From NCBI GenBank assembly GCA_964495595.1, contig CAZBWH010000019.1, forward strand, positions 1 to 46,005: DNA of 46,005 nt, given 5' to 3'. Position numbers and translations under genes: made by a program. Below the pieces are notes generated by a model. That model was not told the origin of the DNA. It saw only the letters and a program-made list of their open reading frames with translations, and made no database searches. This document shows positions 15,567 to 24,355 of the stretch, piece after piece (position 1 is the first letter of the stretch; each line of letters begins with the position of its first letter). The stretch is from CALMFQ01 sp964495595 (GTDB lineage Bacteria > Pseudomonadota > Gammaproteobacteria > Burkholderiales > SCOH01).

Positions 15567-16580
15567 TCAGTCGACAATACCTTCTGCTGAGCGGATACGG
15601 ATCTGCAAGGGTAGCTGACGATTGAACTCCACATCGGCTTCCGGCTGCAGGGTGACGTGGCCGATGCCGAATTCACGGTGCAGTAAGGTGCGGCAGCTGG
15701 CCAGTACCAGCGGCCACTGCGACAGGTCGTCGACCTGCAGGTGTGCCGACAAGGCGGTGCGTTCGCCACCGAGCGACCAGACATGTAAATCGTGCACCGA
15801 CGACACACCCTGCACCGCAGCCAGTCGGTGTCCGACCTGCTCCAGCACCAGGCCGGACGGCACACCGTCGAGCAATACGTGCAGCGCGTGTTTCAGCAGA
15901 TTGAAAGTCGAACCGAGGATCAGCAGGGCCACCAGTAGCGACAGGATCGGGTCGATCGGTGTCCAGCCGGTGAAGTGGATCACCGCACCTGCCAGCAGCG
16001 CGGCCACCGAGCCGAGCAGGTCGCCGAGTACATGCAGCAGTGCGGCGCGTGAATTGAGCGAATGGGCATCGCGGCTGAGCACAAACGCGACCACGATATT
16101 GACTACCAGACCGGCAAACGCAATCAGCATCACCGAGGCGCCGGCCACCGGCTGCGGCGCCTGCAGCCGTTCCACCGCTTCGACGACGATCCAGACGATC
16201 ACCGCCAGCATCAGCAGCCCGTTGAGCAACGCGGCCACCACTTCGGCGCGGCCCAGTCCGTAGCTGTGGCTGGCCGACGGCGGCCGGCGCGCTACCCATT
16301 GCGCGAACGCCGCCAACCCGAGGGCGGCAACGTCGGAAAACATGTGGCCGGCATCCGACAGCAGCGCCAGCGAGCCGGACCACCAGCCACCGGCCACCTC
16401 GATGCAGGCAAAGGCCAGCGTCAGCAACAGGGCCCAGGTCAGGCCGCCGCCGTGGTGATGATGGTGGTGAGCGTGCTCGTGGTCGTGCTCATGCTCATGC
16501 TCATGGGCGGCATGATCATGTTTATGGGGATGGCCATGATCATGCCCGCAGGAAGTATGCTGCCCATGACCGCCGGCCAT
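15567..16580 (-). CDS. Cation diffusion facilitator (zinc-type) with His-rich N-terminus
   Basis: A 337-residue CDF metal/proton antiporter of the CzcD/ZitB type, likely exporting zinc or a similar divalent ion from the cytoplasm. Residues 1-46 are extremely His-rich (tracts of alternating His-Glu/Asp and six consecutive His), a probable metal buffer. Six transmembrane helices follow; helix II carries LLSDAGHMFSDVAAL and helix V LLHVLGDLLGS, the HxxxD/DxxxD transport-site pattern. A cytoplasmic C-domain (VSSVHDLHVWSLGGERTALSAH) completes the family fold. It starts three bases after the nagZ stop, so it probably ends the lepA-to-nagZ transcription unit. Confidence 0.93.
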   Translation of the reverse strand: MAGGHGQHTSCGHDHGHPHKHDHAAHEHEHEHDHEHAHHHHHHGGGLTWALLLTLAFACIEVAGGWWSGSLALLSDAGHMFSDVAALGLAAFAQWVARRPPSASHSYGLGRAEVVAALLNGLLMLAVIVWIVVEAVERLQAPQPVAGASVMLIAFAGLVVNIVVAFVLSRDAHSLNSRAALLHVLGDLLGSVAALLAGAVIHFTGWTPIDPILSLLVALLILGSTFNLLKHALHVLLDGVPSGLVLEQVGHRLAAVQGVSSVHDLHVWSLGGERTALSAHLQVDDLSQWPLVLASCRTLLHREFGIGHVTLQPEADVEFNRQLPLQIRIRSAEGIVD

Positions 16581-16583
16581 GGC

Positions 16584-17672
16584 TCAGGCCTCGCCCACAG
16601 GAGGGAACGGCAGATCGGCGCTGGCCAGGCCGATGCCGCCGATTTCGCGCACGGCTTTGACGAAATGTGCATCTTCATGCAGGCCGGTCATGCTGACCGG
16701 GTGCGGATGGCCATGCATGCGGCCGAGGCGCGCCAGGCTGACCGGTGTGATCTGCCAGTGCAGTTTGCGCAGCAGTTCGTCGGCCTGGTCCGGGCGATTG
16801 CACACCAGTACCATGTCACAGCCGGCTTCCAGCGCCGCCACCGCCCGTGCAGTGATGTCCTCGCCGGCCACGCTGGCCCCTTCCATACACAGGTCGTCAC
16901 TGAAAATAACACCGTCGAAACCCATCTGCTGACGCAGGATGTCGTGCAACCAGACACGCGAAAAGCCGGCCGGCTGACTGTCGACCTGCGGGTAGATCAC
17001 ATGCGCCGGCATCACCGCGGTCAGGCCATACGGAATCAGCCGCACGTACGGCTCGATGTCGTCCCGCTGCAGTTCTGCCAGCGAACGCCGGTCGACCGGC
17101 ACTTCATGATGAGAATCTTCGTTGACGTAACCATGTCCGGGGAAATGTTTGCCGACCGTCGGCATGCCGCCTTTGCGCAGGCCGATCTGCAAAGCGTGGA
17201 CCAGCTGGGCGACGATGGCCGGGTCGCGGTGAAACGCGCGGTTGCCGATCACGGCGCAACGCTCGAAATCCAGATCCAGCACCGGAGTGAAGCTGAAATC
17301 GACACCGCAGGCCCGCAATTCAGCGGCCAGAATCCAGCCACAGTCTTCCGCCAGCTGCTGTGCCTGCTTCTGGTTCTGCTCCCAGATCACGCCCAGTTCT
17401 CGCATCGCCGGAATACGGGTAAAGCCCTGTTTGAAACGTTGCACCCGGCCGCCTTCGTGATCGACTGCGATCAACAACGGCGGGCGGCGCAGGGCGTGGA
17501 TTTCGGCCGTCAGCGCCTGCAGTTGTTCGACCGATTCGTAGTTGCGGGCAAACAGGATCACACCGCCGACCTGCGGATGTTGCAGGCGTTCGCGTTCGTG
17601 ATCGGTCAGTTGCTTGCCGGCGATATCGACCATTACCGGGCCGAGCGGAGTGGGATTGGGCAGTGCGTTCAT
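16584..17672 (-). CDS. nagZ: Beta-N-acetylglucosaminidase NagZ
   Basis: NagZ is a cytoplasmic GH3 glycosidase that removes GlcNAc from anhydro-muropeptides during peptidoglycan recycling. The 362 residues show AVDHEGGRVQRF (69-80), KHFPGHG at 175-181, the loop Asp186-x-His188 that acts as general acid/base, and FSDDLCM with nucleophile Asp259. It follows acpS by ten bases. Its peptidoglycan-recycling role pairs with anmK (40258) and the M23 peptidase (38782) elsewhere in this window. All catalytic residues are present. Confidence 0.96.
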   Translation of the reverse strand: MNALPNPTPLGPVMVDIAGKQLTDHERERLQHPQVGGVILFARNYESVEQLQALTAEIHALRRPPLLIAVDHEGGRVQRFKQGFTRIPAMRELGVIWEQNQKQAQQLAEDCGWILAAELRACGVDFSFTPVLDLDFERCAVIGNRAFHRDPAIVAQLVHALQIGLRKGGMPTVGKHFPGHGYVNEDSHHEVPVDRRSLAELQRDDIEPYVRLIPYGLTAVMPAHVIYPQVDSQPAGFSRVWLHDILRQQMGFDGVIFSDDLCMEGASVAGEDITARAVAALEAGCDMVLVCNRPDQADELLRKLHWQITPVSLARLGRMHGHPHPVSMTGLHEDAHFVKAVREIGGIGLASADLPFPPVGEA

Positions 17673-17682
17673 AGATTTTCTG

Positions 17683-18063
17683 TCAGGTTTCCATCACGAC
17701 GAAAGCGACCACATGCTGGCGTTCGTCGCTCAAACTCAAATGGATAGTATGGATATTACGGGCCTGCAACTCGGTTTCGAGCAGCGGATCGCAGCGGAAT
17801 CCTGGGCGACCGAGTGTATCGTGGACCACGGCGATCCGCCGTAAGGTCACGGCACCGCGGATGCCGGTGCCGAGCGCCTTGGCGAATGCTTCTTTGGCTG
17901 CGAAACGTTTGGCCAGAAAAGCGGCAGGGTTACCGGCTTCCCGCCATGCGGCTAGCTCATCGTCCGCCAGCAACTTGGCGGCAAATGCCTCGCCGTGGCG
18001 CTGTAACGCGGCTTCCAGCCGAGTGATGTCGACGATGTCGGTGCCGATGCCGAAAATGGCCAT
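17683..18063 (-). CDS. acpS: Holo-[acyl-carrier-protein] synthase
   Basis: AcpS moves 4'-phosphopantetheine from CoA onto apo-acyl carrier protein. The 126 residues have the metal-binding GIGTDIVDITRLE at 5-17 and the central FLAKRFAAKEAFAKALGTGI motif with its catalytic Glu, then GRPGF and HLSLSDE near the C-terminus, where HVSLSHD is usual. The ATG overlaps the pdxJ stop by one base, keeping the well-known pdxJ-acpS coupling. Length is normal. Confidence 0.96.
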   Translation of the reverse strand: MAIFGIGTDIVDITRLEAALQRHGEAFAAKLLADDELAAWREAGNPAAFLAKRFAAKEAFAKALGTGIRGAVTLRRIAVVHDTLGRPGFRCDPLLETELQARNIHTIHLSLSDERQHVVAFVVMET

Positions 18064-18797
18064 CAGGCTGCGTTACGGCTGGCCAGCTCGATCAAGTGCT
18101 TCATTTCGCGCACCGCTTCCTTGAAGCCGACAAACAGGGCATGACCAACGATCGCGTGGCCGATGTTCAGCTCGCGGATCCCCTTGATCGCCGCAATACG
18201 TTGCACGTTGTGATAATGCAGCCCATGGCCTGCATTGACACGCAGACCGGACTGGGTGCCGTAGGCCACTGCTTCGCGGATGCGCTCCAGTTCGCGGCCG
18301 AGAGCCTCGCCGGTTTCTGCTTCGGCATAACGGCCGGTGTGGATTTCGACCACCGGCGCGCCTGCTGCTACCGCCGCGTCGATCTGCTCGATATCGGCGT
18401 CGATGAACAACGAGACACGAATGCCGGCTTCGGTCAATGCCTTGGTCGTTTTCTTGACCCGGTCAAAATAACGCACCACGTCCAGGCCTCCTTCGGTGGT
18501 CAGCTCCTCGCGCCGTTCCGGCACCAGGCAGGCATCGTGTGGCTTGATTTTCAGTGTATTGGCGATCATTTCGTCGGTCAGCGCCATTTCCAGGTTCATG
18601 CGCGTCTGGATCACTTCGCGCAGGATTTCCACGTCGCGGTCCTGGATATGGCGCCGGTCCTCGCGCAGATGCAGGGTAATCAGGTCGGCGCCGGCCGATT
18701 CGGCCACCACGGCCGCCTGCACCGGGCTCGGATAACGGGTGCCACGCGCCTGGCGCAAGGTGGCGACGTGGTCGATGTTCACGCCCAACTGGATCAT
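18063..18797 (-). CDS. pdxJ: Pyridoxine 5'-phosphate synthase PdxJ
   Basis: PdxJ condenses 1-deoxyxylulose 5-phosphate with 3-amino-2-oxopropyl phosphate to give pyridoxine 5'-phosphate. The TIM-barrel is complete, with LGVNIDHVATLRQARGT at the N-terminus, HLREDRRHIQDRDV, EGGLDVVRYFDRVK, RVSLFIDAD and VNAGHGLHYHNV. The ATG at 18797 is preferred because GGAG lies six bases before it; an upstream ATG at 18809 would add only MEKQ, and the GGAG falls inside those codons. The protein is then 244 residues. recO ends at 18811, so recO-pdxJ-acpS are tightly packed. Confidence 0.95.
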   Translation of the reverse strand: MIQLGVNIDHVATLRQARGTRYPSPVQAAVVAESAGADLITLHLREDRRHIQDRDVEILREVIQTRMNLEMALTDEMIANTLKIKPHDACLVPERREELTTEGGLDVVRYFDRVKKTTKALTEAGIRVSLFIDADIEQIDAAVAAGAPVVEIHTGRYAEAETGEALGRELERIREAVAYGTQSGLRVNAGHGLHYHNVQRIAAIKGIRELNIGHAIVGHALFVGFKEAVREMKHLIELASRNAA

Positions 18798-18810
18798 CTG
18801 CTTCTCCATT

Positions 18811-19527
18811 TCATAACTGATTCAGATCGCGCAGCAACTGCCGGGTATACAGCTGCCGTTCGCCCAGGCATGCCCCAAGTAATTGGCGCATCAACAGCTT
18901 GCTCTGCTGCAGCGTTTCAGCGTCCGGATACAGGCCTGAAGCCATGTTCAGCAGTGTAGCACCGCTGATCGCGCCATCGGACCCGGAATCGGCGTCGATC
19001 AGGCCACGTTGTGGCAGCCAGAGGTAAAGACGGTCGGCCTGCACCCGGTCGCCATGTTCGACAGTACGGCCCAGATCGACACCGTAACCCAGCGCCTGCA
19101 GCAGCTGCAGCTCGAAGCGACGCAACACCGGCGCCACCTCGCCGCCGGCCGCAAGGCCGCGCACCGCCTGATAGTAGTCGGCAAACAACGATTCGTGCGG
19201 GTCGTCGCGGGCAAGCAGGTGCAACAGGAGTTCGTTGAGATAGAAGCCACACATCAGAGGCAGGCCGGTCAGCTGCGGCACCCCGCCCTGCCATTCTGCA
19301 GCGTGCAGGGTTTTCAGCTCGTTCTTGCCAAACCAGCTGAGCAGCAGCGGCTGGAAGGCCAGCAACACGCCGCGCAATACCGAACGCGGCCGGCGGGCAC
19401 CTCGGGCGACAATCGCCACCCGGCCGAAATCACGGGAGAACGCTTCGATGATCTGGCTGGTTTCGCGGTAGGGATAATGATGCAGCACGAAAGCCGGCTG
19501 GTTTTCGATACGGCGAGGCTGGCTCAT
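18811..19527 (-). CDS. recO: DNA repair protein RecO
   Basis: RecO helps load RecA on SSB-coated single-stranded DNA in the RecFOR pathway and anneals complementary strands. The 238 residues begin with an OB-fold (PAFVLHHYPYRETSQIIEAFSRDFGR with VAIVARGARR after it), followed by the helical domain with GFYLNELLLHLLARDDPHESLF and a C-terminal helical bundle. It lies 18 bases after era and directly before pdxJ, a conserved betaproteobacterial order. No four-cysteine zinc motif is seen, as in most proteobacterial RecO proteins. Confidence 0.95.
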   Translation of the reverse strand: MSQPRRIENQPAFVLHHYPYRETSQIIEAFSRDFGRVAIVARGARRPRSVLRGVLLAFQPLLLSWFGKNELKTLHAAEWQGGVPQLTGLPLMCGFYLNELLLHLLARDDPHESLFADYYQAVRGLAAGGEVAPVLRRFELQLLQALGYGVDLGRTVEHGDRVQADRLYLWLPQRGLIDADSGSDGAISGATLLNMASGLYPDAETLQQSKLLMRQLLGACLGERQLYTRQLLRDLNQL

Positions 19528-19545
19528 GCGGCGACCGGGTCGGTT

Positions 19546-20454
19546 TTATTCGAGGCCGAGCTGTTTGATGAAACGCACGTCGTCGGCCCAGCCACTCTTG
19601 ACCTTGACCCAGATTTCCAGGAATACCTTGGCGTCGAACAGCTTTTCCATATCGAGCCTGGCCGCACTGGCGATCTCCTTCAGCTTGATCCCGCCCTTGC
19701 CGATCACGATCGCTTTCTGGTTCTGCTTGTCGACATAAATCGCGGCGTGAATGCGCCGCAGATTGCCTTCTTCTTCGAATTTCTCGATTTCGACGTTGAT
19801 CGAATACGGCAATTCCTCACCCAGCAGGCGGAACAGCTTCTCGCGCACGATTTCGGCGGCGAGGAAACGTTCGCTCTTGTCGGTGATCTGTTCTTCAGGA
19901 TACAGCGGGATACCTTGCGGCAAATTCGGCCGGATGGCATCCAGCAGCTGTTCCATCTGCTGGCCGCGTTGTGCGCTGACCGGCACGATGCCGGCGAAAT
20001 CGAATTTCTCCGCCATTTGTTGCATGAACGGCAGCAACAGGCCTTTTTCGTGTTTGTCGATCTTGTTGACCACCAGCCAGACCGGCCGATTCGTCGGCAG
20101 CAGTGGCAACACTTCGGCATCGGCAGCGCCGAATTTCAATGCCTCGACTACGAACAGCACCACATCGACATCGCCAAGGGTATCGCGCACACTGCGATTC
20201 ATCGCATCGTTCAGCGCATTGCGATGTTTGGTCTGGAAGCCCGGCGTATCGACAAAAATGAACTGGCTGACGGCATCGGTGTAGATGCCTGTGACCCGGT
20301 GACGGGTGGTCTGCGCCTTGCGCGAGGTAATGCTGATTTTCTGCCCGATCAGGTGATTGAGTAGTGTCGATTTGCCGACATTGGGCCTGCCAACGATGGC
20401 GACAAAGCCGCAGTGGAAAGCAGGTACAGCCAGATCAGTAGTCAATGCAGTCAT
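19546..20454 (-). CDS. era: GTPase Era
   Basis: Era is an essential GTPase that binds the 3' end of 16S rRNA during small-subunit maturation. The 302 residues have G1 GRPNVGKST, G2 region ITSRKAQTTRHR, G3 DTPGF and G4 NKID, followed by a C-terminal KH domain with the VIGKGG motif (AIVIGKGGIKLKEI). The ATG overlaps the rnc stop by four bases (ATGA), typical of the rnc-era pair. The N-terminal extension of about 15 residues before the G domain is common. Confidence 0.97.
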   Translation of the reverse strand: MTALTTDLAVPAFHCGFVAIVGRPNVGKSTLLNHLIGQKISITSRKAQTTRHRVTGIYTDAVSQFIFVDTPGFQTKHRNALNDAMNRSVRDTLGDVDVVLFVVEALKFGAADAEVLPLLPTNRPVWLVVNKIDKHEKGLLLPFMQQMAEKFDFAGIVPVSAQRGQQMEQLLDAIRPNLPQGIPLYPEEQITDKSERFLAAEIVREKLFRLLGEELPYSINVEIEKFEEEGNLRRIHAAIYVDKQNQKAIVIGKGGIKLKEIASAARLDMEKLFDAKVFLEIWVKVKSGWADDVRFIKQLGLE

Positions 20455-21140
20455 GCTCGCAGTCGCCCTTCGGCTTGTTCGTAGGCCAGCGCAGCTGCTT
20501 GCTGCTCGGCCATGCGGCGATTGGTGCCATTGCCGCGTGTGCTGATTTGCAGCGATTCGAGCACACAGTCGACAACAAAGGTCTGTTCATGCGCATCGCC
20601 GTTCGTTGCGATCAATTGATATTTTGGCAACGCCAGCCGCCTTCCCTGCAGCAGTTCCTGCAAGCGTGTTTTCGGATCTTTGATCTGCGCACTGGGATCA
20701 AGCCTCGACAGGATCGGCTGATAGAGATGCAACACCACAGCTTGTGCGGCATCAAATCCAGCGTCCAGCAAAATCGCGCCAAAGAGGGCCTCGACCGCAT
20801 CGGCAAGAATCGATGGGCGCTGCCGCCCCCCGCTTTTTACCTCACCCTCACCTAGTCGGAGCATCTCGCCCAAATCCAGCGTCGCTGCCAGATCAGACAA
20901 GGTGTGCTGGTTGACCAGGTTGGCGCGCAGCCGCGACAACTCTCCTTCACTCAGTTTTGGGTAGCGAGCAAACAACACTCGGGCGATCACGCAATTGAGT
21001 ACCGAATCCCCCAGGAATTCAAACCGCTCGTTATTGGTGGCACTGAAGCTGCGATGCGTCAGCGCCTGACGCAGCAGGGTCTCATCTGCAAAGACAAATC
21101 CCAGCCGATCAGTCAGGCGCTGAATATTCATACAAGCCAT
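20451..21140 (-). CDS. rnc: Ribonuclease III
   Basis: RNase III cleaves double-stranded RNA in rRNA and mRNA maturation. The catalytic domain carries ERFEFLGDSVLN with the acidic signature and LADAVEALFGAILLDAG; a double-stranded-RNA-binding domain follows (PKTRLQELLQGRRLALPKY to AEQQAAALAYEQA). Start choice is uncertain: ATG 21140 (MACMNIQRL) or ATG 21131 (MNIQRL), with only a distant GGAG for the first. It follows the DUF4845 gene by three bases and overlaps era by four. Length of about 229 residues is normal. Confidence 0.95.
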   Translation of the reverse strand: MACMNIQRLTDRLGFVFADETLLRQALTHRSFSATNNERFEFLGDSVLNCVIARVLFARYPKLSEGELSRLRANLVNQHTLSDLAATLDLGEMLRLGEGEVKSGGRQRPSILADAVEALFGAILLDAGFDAAQAVVLHLYQPILSRLDPSAQIKDPKTRLQELLQGRRLALPKYQLIATNGDAHEQTFVVDCVLESLQISTRGNGTNRRMAEQQAAALAYEQAEGRLRA

Positions 21141-21143
21141 CAA

Positions 21144-21524
21144 CTACGACTTCTCCGCCTCTGGTGCAGCACTCCCCGCAGCGATCTCGAATTTGATCAG
21201 GATATTGATATTGGAAAACAGCGGGACGACCTTGTCGTAAGCGATGGAAATACCCAGTCCATCTTTACCCTTGTCAATATCCAGATCTCCCGGTCTGAAC
21301 GAATTGATGTCATCAATGATTGCCCGGCGCTCAAAGGCCTTGCGAATTTCTTCCGGCCCAGCATTCCGTTGCTCGATGACAAGCGCCGCCAACACCTTCT
21401 TGGCAGCAAAATACTCTGTATAAGCGGGTACCAGCTTGAACCCGAGCAGCAGGGCGAACCCCACCATGAAGCCGACAATCAACAAACCCAAAAGACTCAG
21501 CCCACGCTGTTTGTGCATAATCAC
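21144..21524 (-). CDS. DUF4845 single-pass membrane protein
   Basis: A 126-residue DUF4845 protein, a family found between lepB and rnc in many beta- and gammaproteobacteria. An N-terminal basic segment (MIMHKQRG) is followed by a hydrophobic helix, residues 8-30, with the residue order of a type-IV-pilin-like anchor (LSLLGLLIVGFMVGFALLLG), then a soluble domain with VPAYTEYFAAKKVLAAL and ISIAYDKVVPLFSNINILIKFE. No function is established. The genomic position beside signal peptidase I is strictly conserved in this lineage. Confidence 0.88.
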   Translation of the reverse strand: MIMHKQRGLSLLGLLIVGFMVGFALLLGFKLVPAYTEYFAAKKVLAALVIEQRNAGPEEIRKAFERRAIIDDINSFRPGDLDIDKGKDGLGISIAYDKVVPLFSNINILIKFEIAAGSAAPEAEKS

Positions 21525-21531
21525 TCCCTCA

Positions 21532-22497
21532 TTATTCGATCAGGGTGCCGATCCGCTTCAGATTGCTGAAGTTCATCCACACCAGAAAGGCCTTGCCGAC
21601 AATGTGTCGATCGGGTACGAACCCCCAATAACGGCTGTCGTGACTGTTGTCGCGATTGTCACCCATCATGAAGTAGTGTCCGTCCGGCACCTTGCAGCTG
21701 AAGCCATCTTCACTATAAGTGCAGTTTTCACGATTGGGAAAGTCGCGCACCCCTTGCAGCACCAACGATCTCGGCTGTTTGGTATCGACAATGACAGGAT
21801 GGGGGCGTGGGCCAAGATGCTCCAGGTAGCGGCTGGTTTCGGTGACATCCAGCCCTCTGTCGACATACTGGTAACTGCCGTTGTCTTCGAGACGCAGCAG
21901 CTGGCCGTTGATCGACAGCTGCTTGTTTTCGTAACTGACCGTATCCCCCGGCAGGCCTACCACACGCTTGATGAAGTCGGTTTTCGGGTCTTCAGGAAAA
22001 TGGAACACCATCACGTCTCCGCGCGCTGGCTGACCTACCTCGATGAACGGGGTATTGATAACCGGAATCCGCAACCCATAGGCGTATTTGTTCACCAGGA
22101 TGAAATCGCCTACCACCAGCCCCGGCCGCATCGAACTGGACGGAATCTGGAATGGCTCGACCAGAAACGAGCGCAGCAGGAAAATGACCAACAGTATCGG
22201 AAAGAAGCCCTTGGCATACTCAATGGCGACTGGCTCGCGCTGCTCAATGCCACGCTTTTTTTCCAGCAGCAGCTTGTCAACGCCCCAGATCACGCCGAAC
22301 ACCAGCACGAAAATCAACATCACGGCGGTGAAGCTCATGAACTGCGACAACACGCCGAAGATACCGATCATCACCGCAAAATAACCAGTCTGAACGATCA
22401 TTGGCGGTTCTTCGCCCTTGGTCAACGGGCGACGATCAAGCAGGATCAGGATCGGACCGATGGCAGCCACGAAGGCAAACAGGTAAAGCCAGTTCAT
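21532..22497 (-). CDS. lepB: Signal peptidase I
   Basis: LepB removes signal peptides from Sec- and Tat-exported proteins at the outer face of the inner membrane. The 321 residues have two N-terminal transmembrane regions (about 1-20 and 38-72) and a third hydrophobic stretch at 97-112 leading into the catalytic domain. The Ser-Lys dyad is Ser122 in PSSSMRPGLVVGD and Lys178 in DFIKRVVGLPGD; the GDNRDNSHDSRYWG box is near the C-terminus. It begins two bases after lepA ends and precedes DUF4845, rnc and era. It is slightly shorter than the E. coli enzyme. Confidence 0.97.
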   Translation of the reverse strand: MNWLYLFAFVAAIGPILILLDRRPLTKGEEPPMIVQTGYFAVMIGIFGVLSQFMSFTAVMLIFVLVFGVIWGVDKLLLEKKRGIEQREPVAIEYAKGFFPILLVIFLLRSFLVEPFQIPSSSMRPGLVVGDFILVNKYAYGLRIPVINTPFIEVGQPARGDVMVFHFPEDPKTDFIKRVVGLPGDTVSYENKQLSINGQLLRLEDNGSYQYVDRGLDVTETSRYLEHLGPRPHPVIVDTKQPRSLVLQGVRDFPNRENCTYSEDGFSCKVPDGHYFMMGDNRDNSHDSRYWGFVPDRHIVGKAFLVWMNFSNLKRIGTLIE

Positions 22498-22499
22498 GT

Positions 22500-24293
22500 T
22501 TATTTGTCACTCACTTGCAGAATTGCCAGGAATGCTTCCTGAGGAATTTCAACGTTACCCACCTGCTTCATGCGTTTCTTGCCGGCTTTCTGTTTTTCCA
22601 GCAGCTTGCGTTTGCGGGAGATATCGCCACCATAACATTTTGCCAAAACGTTCTTGCGTAGCGCCTTGATGTTTTCCCTGGCGATGATGTGGCTGCCGAT
22701 CGCAGCCTGCACCGCGATGTCGAACATCTGGCGCGGAATCAGTTCGCGCATTTTCGACGCCAGCTCGCGACCGCGGTACTGCGCGGTCTGGCGATGCACG
22801 ATCAGGCTCAGCGCATCGACTTTTTCGCTGTTGACCAGGATGTCCAGCTTGACCAGGTCGGCGGCAACGAACTCTTTGAAATCGTAATCCAGCGAGGCAT
22901 ACCCACGTGAACAGGATTTCAGCTTGTCGAAGAAGTCCATCACCACTTCGTTCATCGGCAGATCGTAAGTCAGCATCACCTGCCGGCCCATATACTGCAT
23001 ATTGCGCTGTACACCACGCTTCTGGTTGCACAAGGTCATCACGGCGCCAACGTAGTCCTGCGGCACCAGAATCGTCGAGGTAATGATTGGCTCGCGGATC
23101 TCCTCGATTTTCGACAGATCCGGCAATTTGGCCGGATTCTCGACTTCGATCAGTTCGCCATCTTTCTGCAGCACCTGATACACCACCGTCGGCGCGGTGG
23201 TAATCAGATCCATGTCGAATTCGCGCTCCAGACGCTCCTGCACGATCTCCATGTGCAGCAGGCCGAGGAAGCCACAACGGAAGCCAAAGCCCAGCGCCTG
23301 CGATACTTCCGGTTCGAAATGCAGGCTAGCATCGTTAAGTTGCAGTTTTTCCAGCGCCTCACGCAACGCCTCGAAATCGTGCGATTCAACCGGATACAGG
23401 CCAGCGAACACCTGCGACTTGATTTCCTTGAAGCCAGGCAGCGGTTCACTGGCCGGGCGATTGGCGATGGTGATTGTGTCACCGACCTTGGCGGCTTTCA
23501 GTTCCTTGATGCCGGCAATGATGAAACCCACCTGGCCGGCCGACAGTTCGCTGCGCTGCAGCGACTTCGGTGTAAACACTCCCACCTGCTCGCACAGGTA
23601 TTCGGCACCGGTCGCCATCAGGCGGATTTTGTCTTTGGGGCGCAACACTCCATCCACGACCCGCACCAGCATGACCACGCCGACGTAATTATCAAACCAG
23701 GAGTCGATGATCAGCGCTTTCAGCGGGCCATCGGCCTCTCCTTTAGGGGGCGGCACTTGGGCAATCACGGCTTCGAGAATATCCTCGATACCGATGCCGT
23801 TTTTGGCTGACGCACGCACGGCATCAGTCGCTTCAATGCCGATGATATCTTCCACTTCCTGAATCACCCGTTCCGGGTCGGCAGCTGGCAGGTCGATCTT
23901 GTTCAGTACCGTCACCACTTCGACGCCCTGCTCGATCGCGGTGTAACAGTTGGCAACCGTTTGCGCTTCCACTCCCTGCGAGGCATCGACCACCAGCAGC
24001 GCGCCTTCGCAGGCAGCTAGCGAGCGGCTTACTTCGTAGGAGAAGTCGACGTGGCCAGGGGTATCGATCAGATTCAGGTTGTACACCTGGCCATCACGCG
24101 CCTTGTAGCTCAGTGCCGCCGTCTGCGCCTTGATGGTGATGCCGCGCTCTTTTTCGATATCCATCGAATCGAGCACCTGCGCCTCCATCTCGCGAGCCTC
24201 AAGGCCGCCACAAAACTGGATGAAGCGATCGGCCAGCGTCGACTTGCCGTGGTCGATGTGGGCGATGATCGAAAAATTGCGAATGTTGTTCAT
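22500..24293 (-). CDS. lepA: Elongation factor 4 (LepA)
   Basis: LepA is a ribosome-binding translational GTPase that affects initiation and back-translocation. The start ATG at 24293 gives MNNIRNFSIIAHIDHGKSTL, the family N-terminus, and 597 residues; an in-frame ATG two codons earlier is less likely. G-domain motifs are AHIDHGKST, RGITI, DTPGHVDF and NKIDLP. EF-G-like domains II, III and V follow and the C-terminal LepA domain contains GGDISRKRKLLEKQKAGKKRMK. A hairpin terminator lies just upstream (24310-24332), separating it from the mucD unit. Confidence 0.97.
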   Translation of the reverse strand: MNNIRNFSIIAHIDHGKSTLADRFIQFCGGLEAREMEAQVLDSMDIEKERGITIKAQTAALSYKARDGQVYNLNLIDTPGHVDFSYEVSRSLAACEGALLVVDASQGVEAQTVANCYTAIEQGVEVVTVLNKIDLPAADPERVIQEVEDIIGIEATDAVRASAKNGIGIEDILEAVIAQVPPPKGEADGPLKALIIDSWFDNYVGVVMLVRVVDGVLRPKDKIRLMATGAEYLCEQVGVFTPKSLQRSELSAGQVGFIIAGIKELKAAKVGDTITIANRPASEPLPGFKEIKSQVFAGLYPVESHDFEALREALEKLQLNDASLHFEPEVSQALGFGFRCGFLGLLHMEIVQERLEREFDMDLITTAPTVVYQVLQKDGELIEVENPAKLPDLSKIEEIREPIITSTILVPQDYVGAVMTLCNQKRGVQRNMQYMGRQVMLTYDLPMNEVVMDFFDKLKSCSRGYASLDYDFKEFVAADLVKLDILVNSEKVDALSLIVHRQTAQYRGRELASKMRELIPRQMFDIAVQAAIGSHIIARENIKALRKNVLAKCYGGDISRKRKLLEKQKAGKKRMKQVGNVEIPQEAFLAILQVSDK

Positions 24294-24309
24294 AGTCATG
24301 ACAAAAGAT

Positions 24310-24332
24310 AAGGGCACGATCTACGTGCCCTT
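24310..24332 (-). terminator. Hairpin between the glutaredoxin gene and lepA
   Basis: Perfect 9-bp arms AAGGGCACG (24310-24318) and CGTGCCCTT (24324-24332) with a 5-base loop. On the minus strand the stem is followed by ATCTTTTGTC, a moderate T-rich tail. It would end the rpoE-mucD-glutaredoxin message 17 bases before the lepA start, or act as an attenuator for read-through. Confidence 0.65.
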
Positions 24333-24355
24333 GTCGGATTCCGGAAGTCGCGATT

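Noticed and set aside
16062..17747. 561-codon plus-strand open frame opposite the cation-efflux and nagZ genes
   Set aside because: It is the antisense shadow of two well-conserved genes in GC-rich DNA; the translation is low-complexity Gln/His/Arg-rich with no domain.
19009..20364. 451-codon plus-strand frame opposite recO and era
   Set aside because: The opposite strand encodes complete RecO and Era with all motifs, so this frame is a by-product of codon bias.
21436..22542. 368-codon plus-strand frame opposite lepB
   Set aside because: Shadow of the signal peptidase gene; composition is not protein-like.
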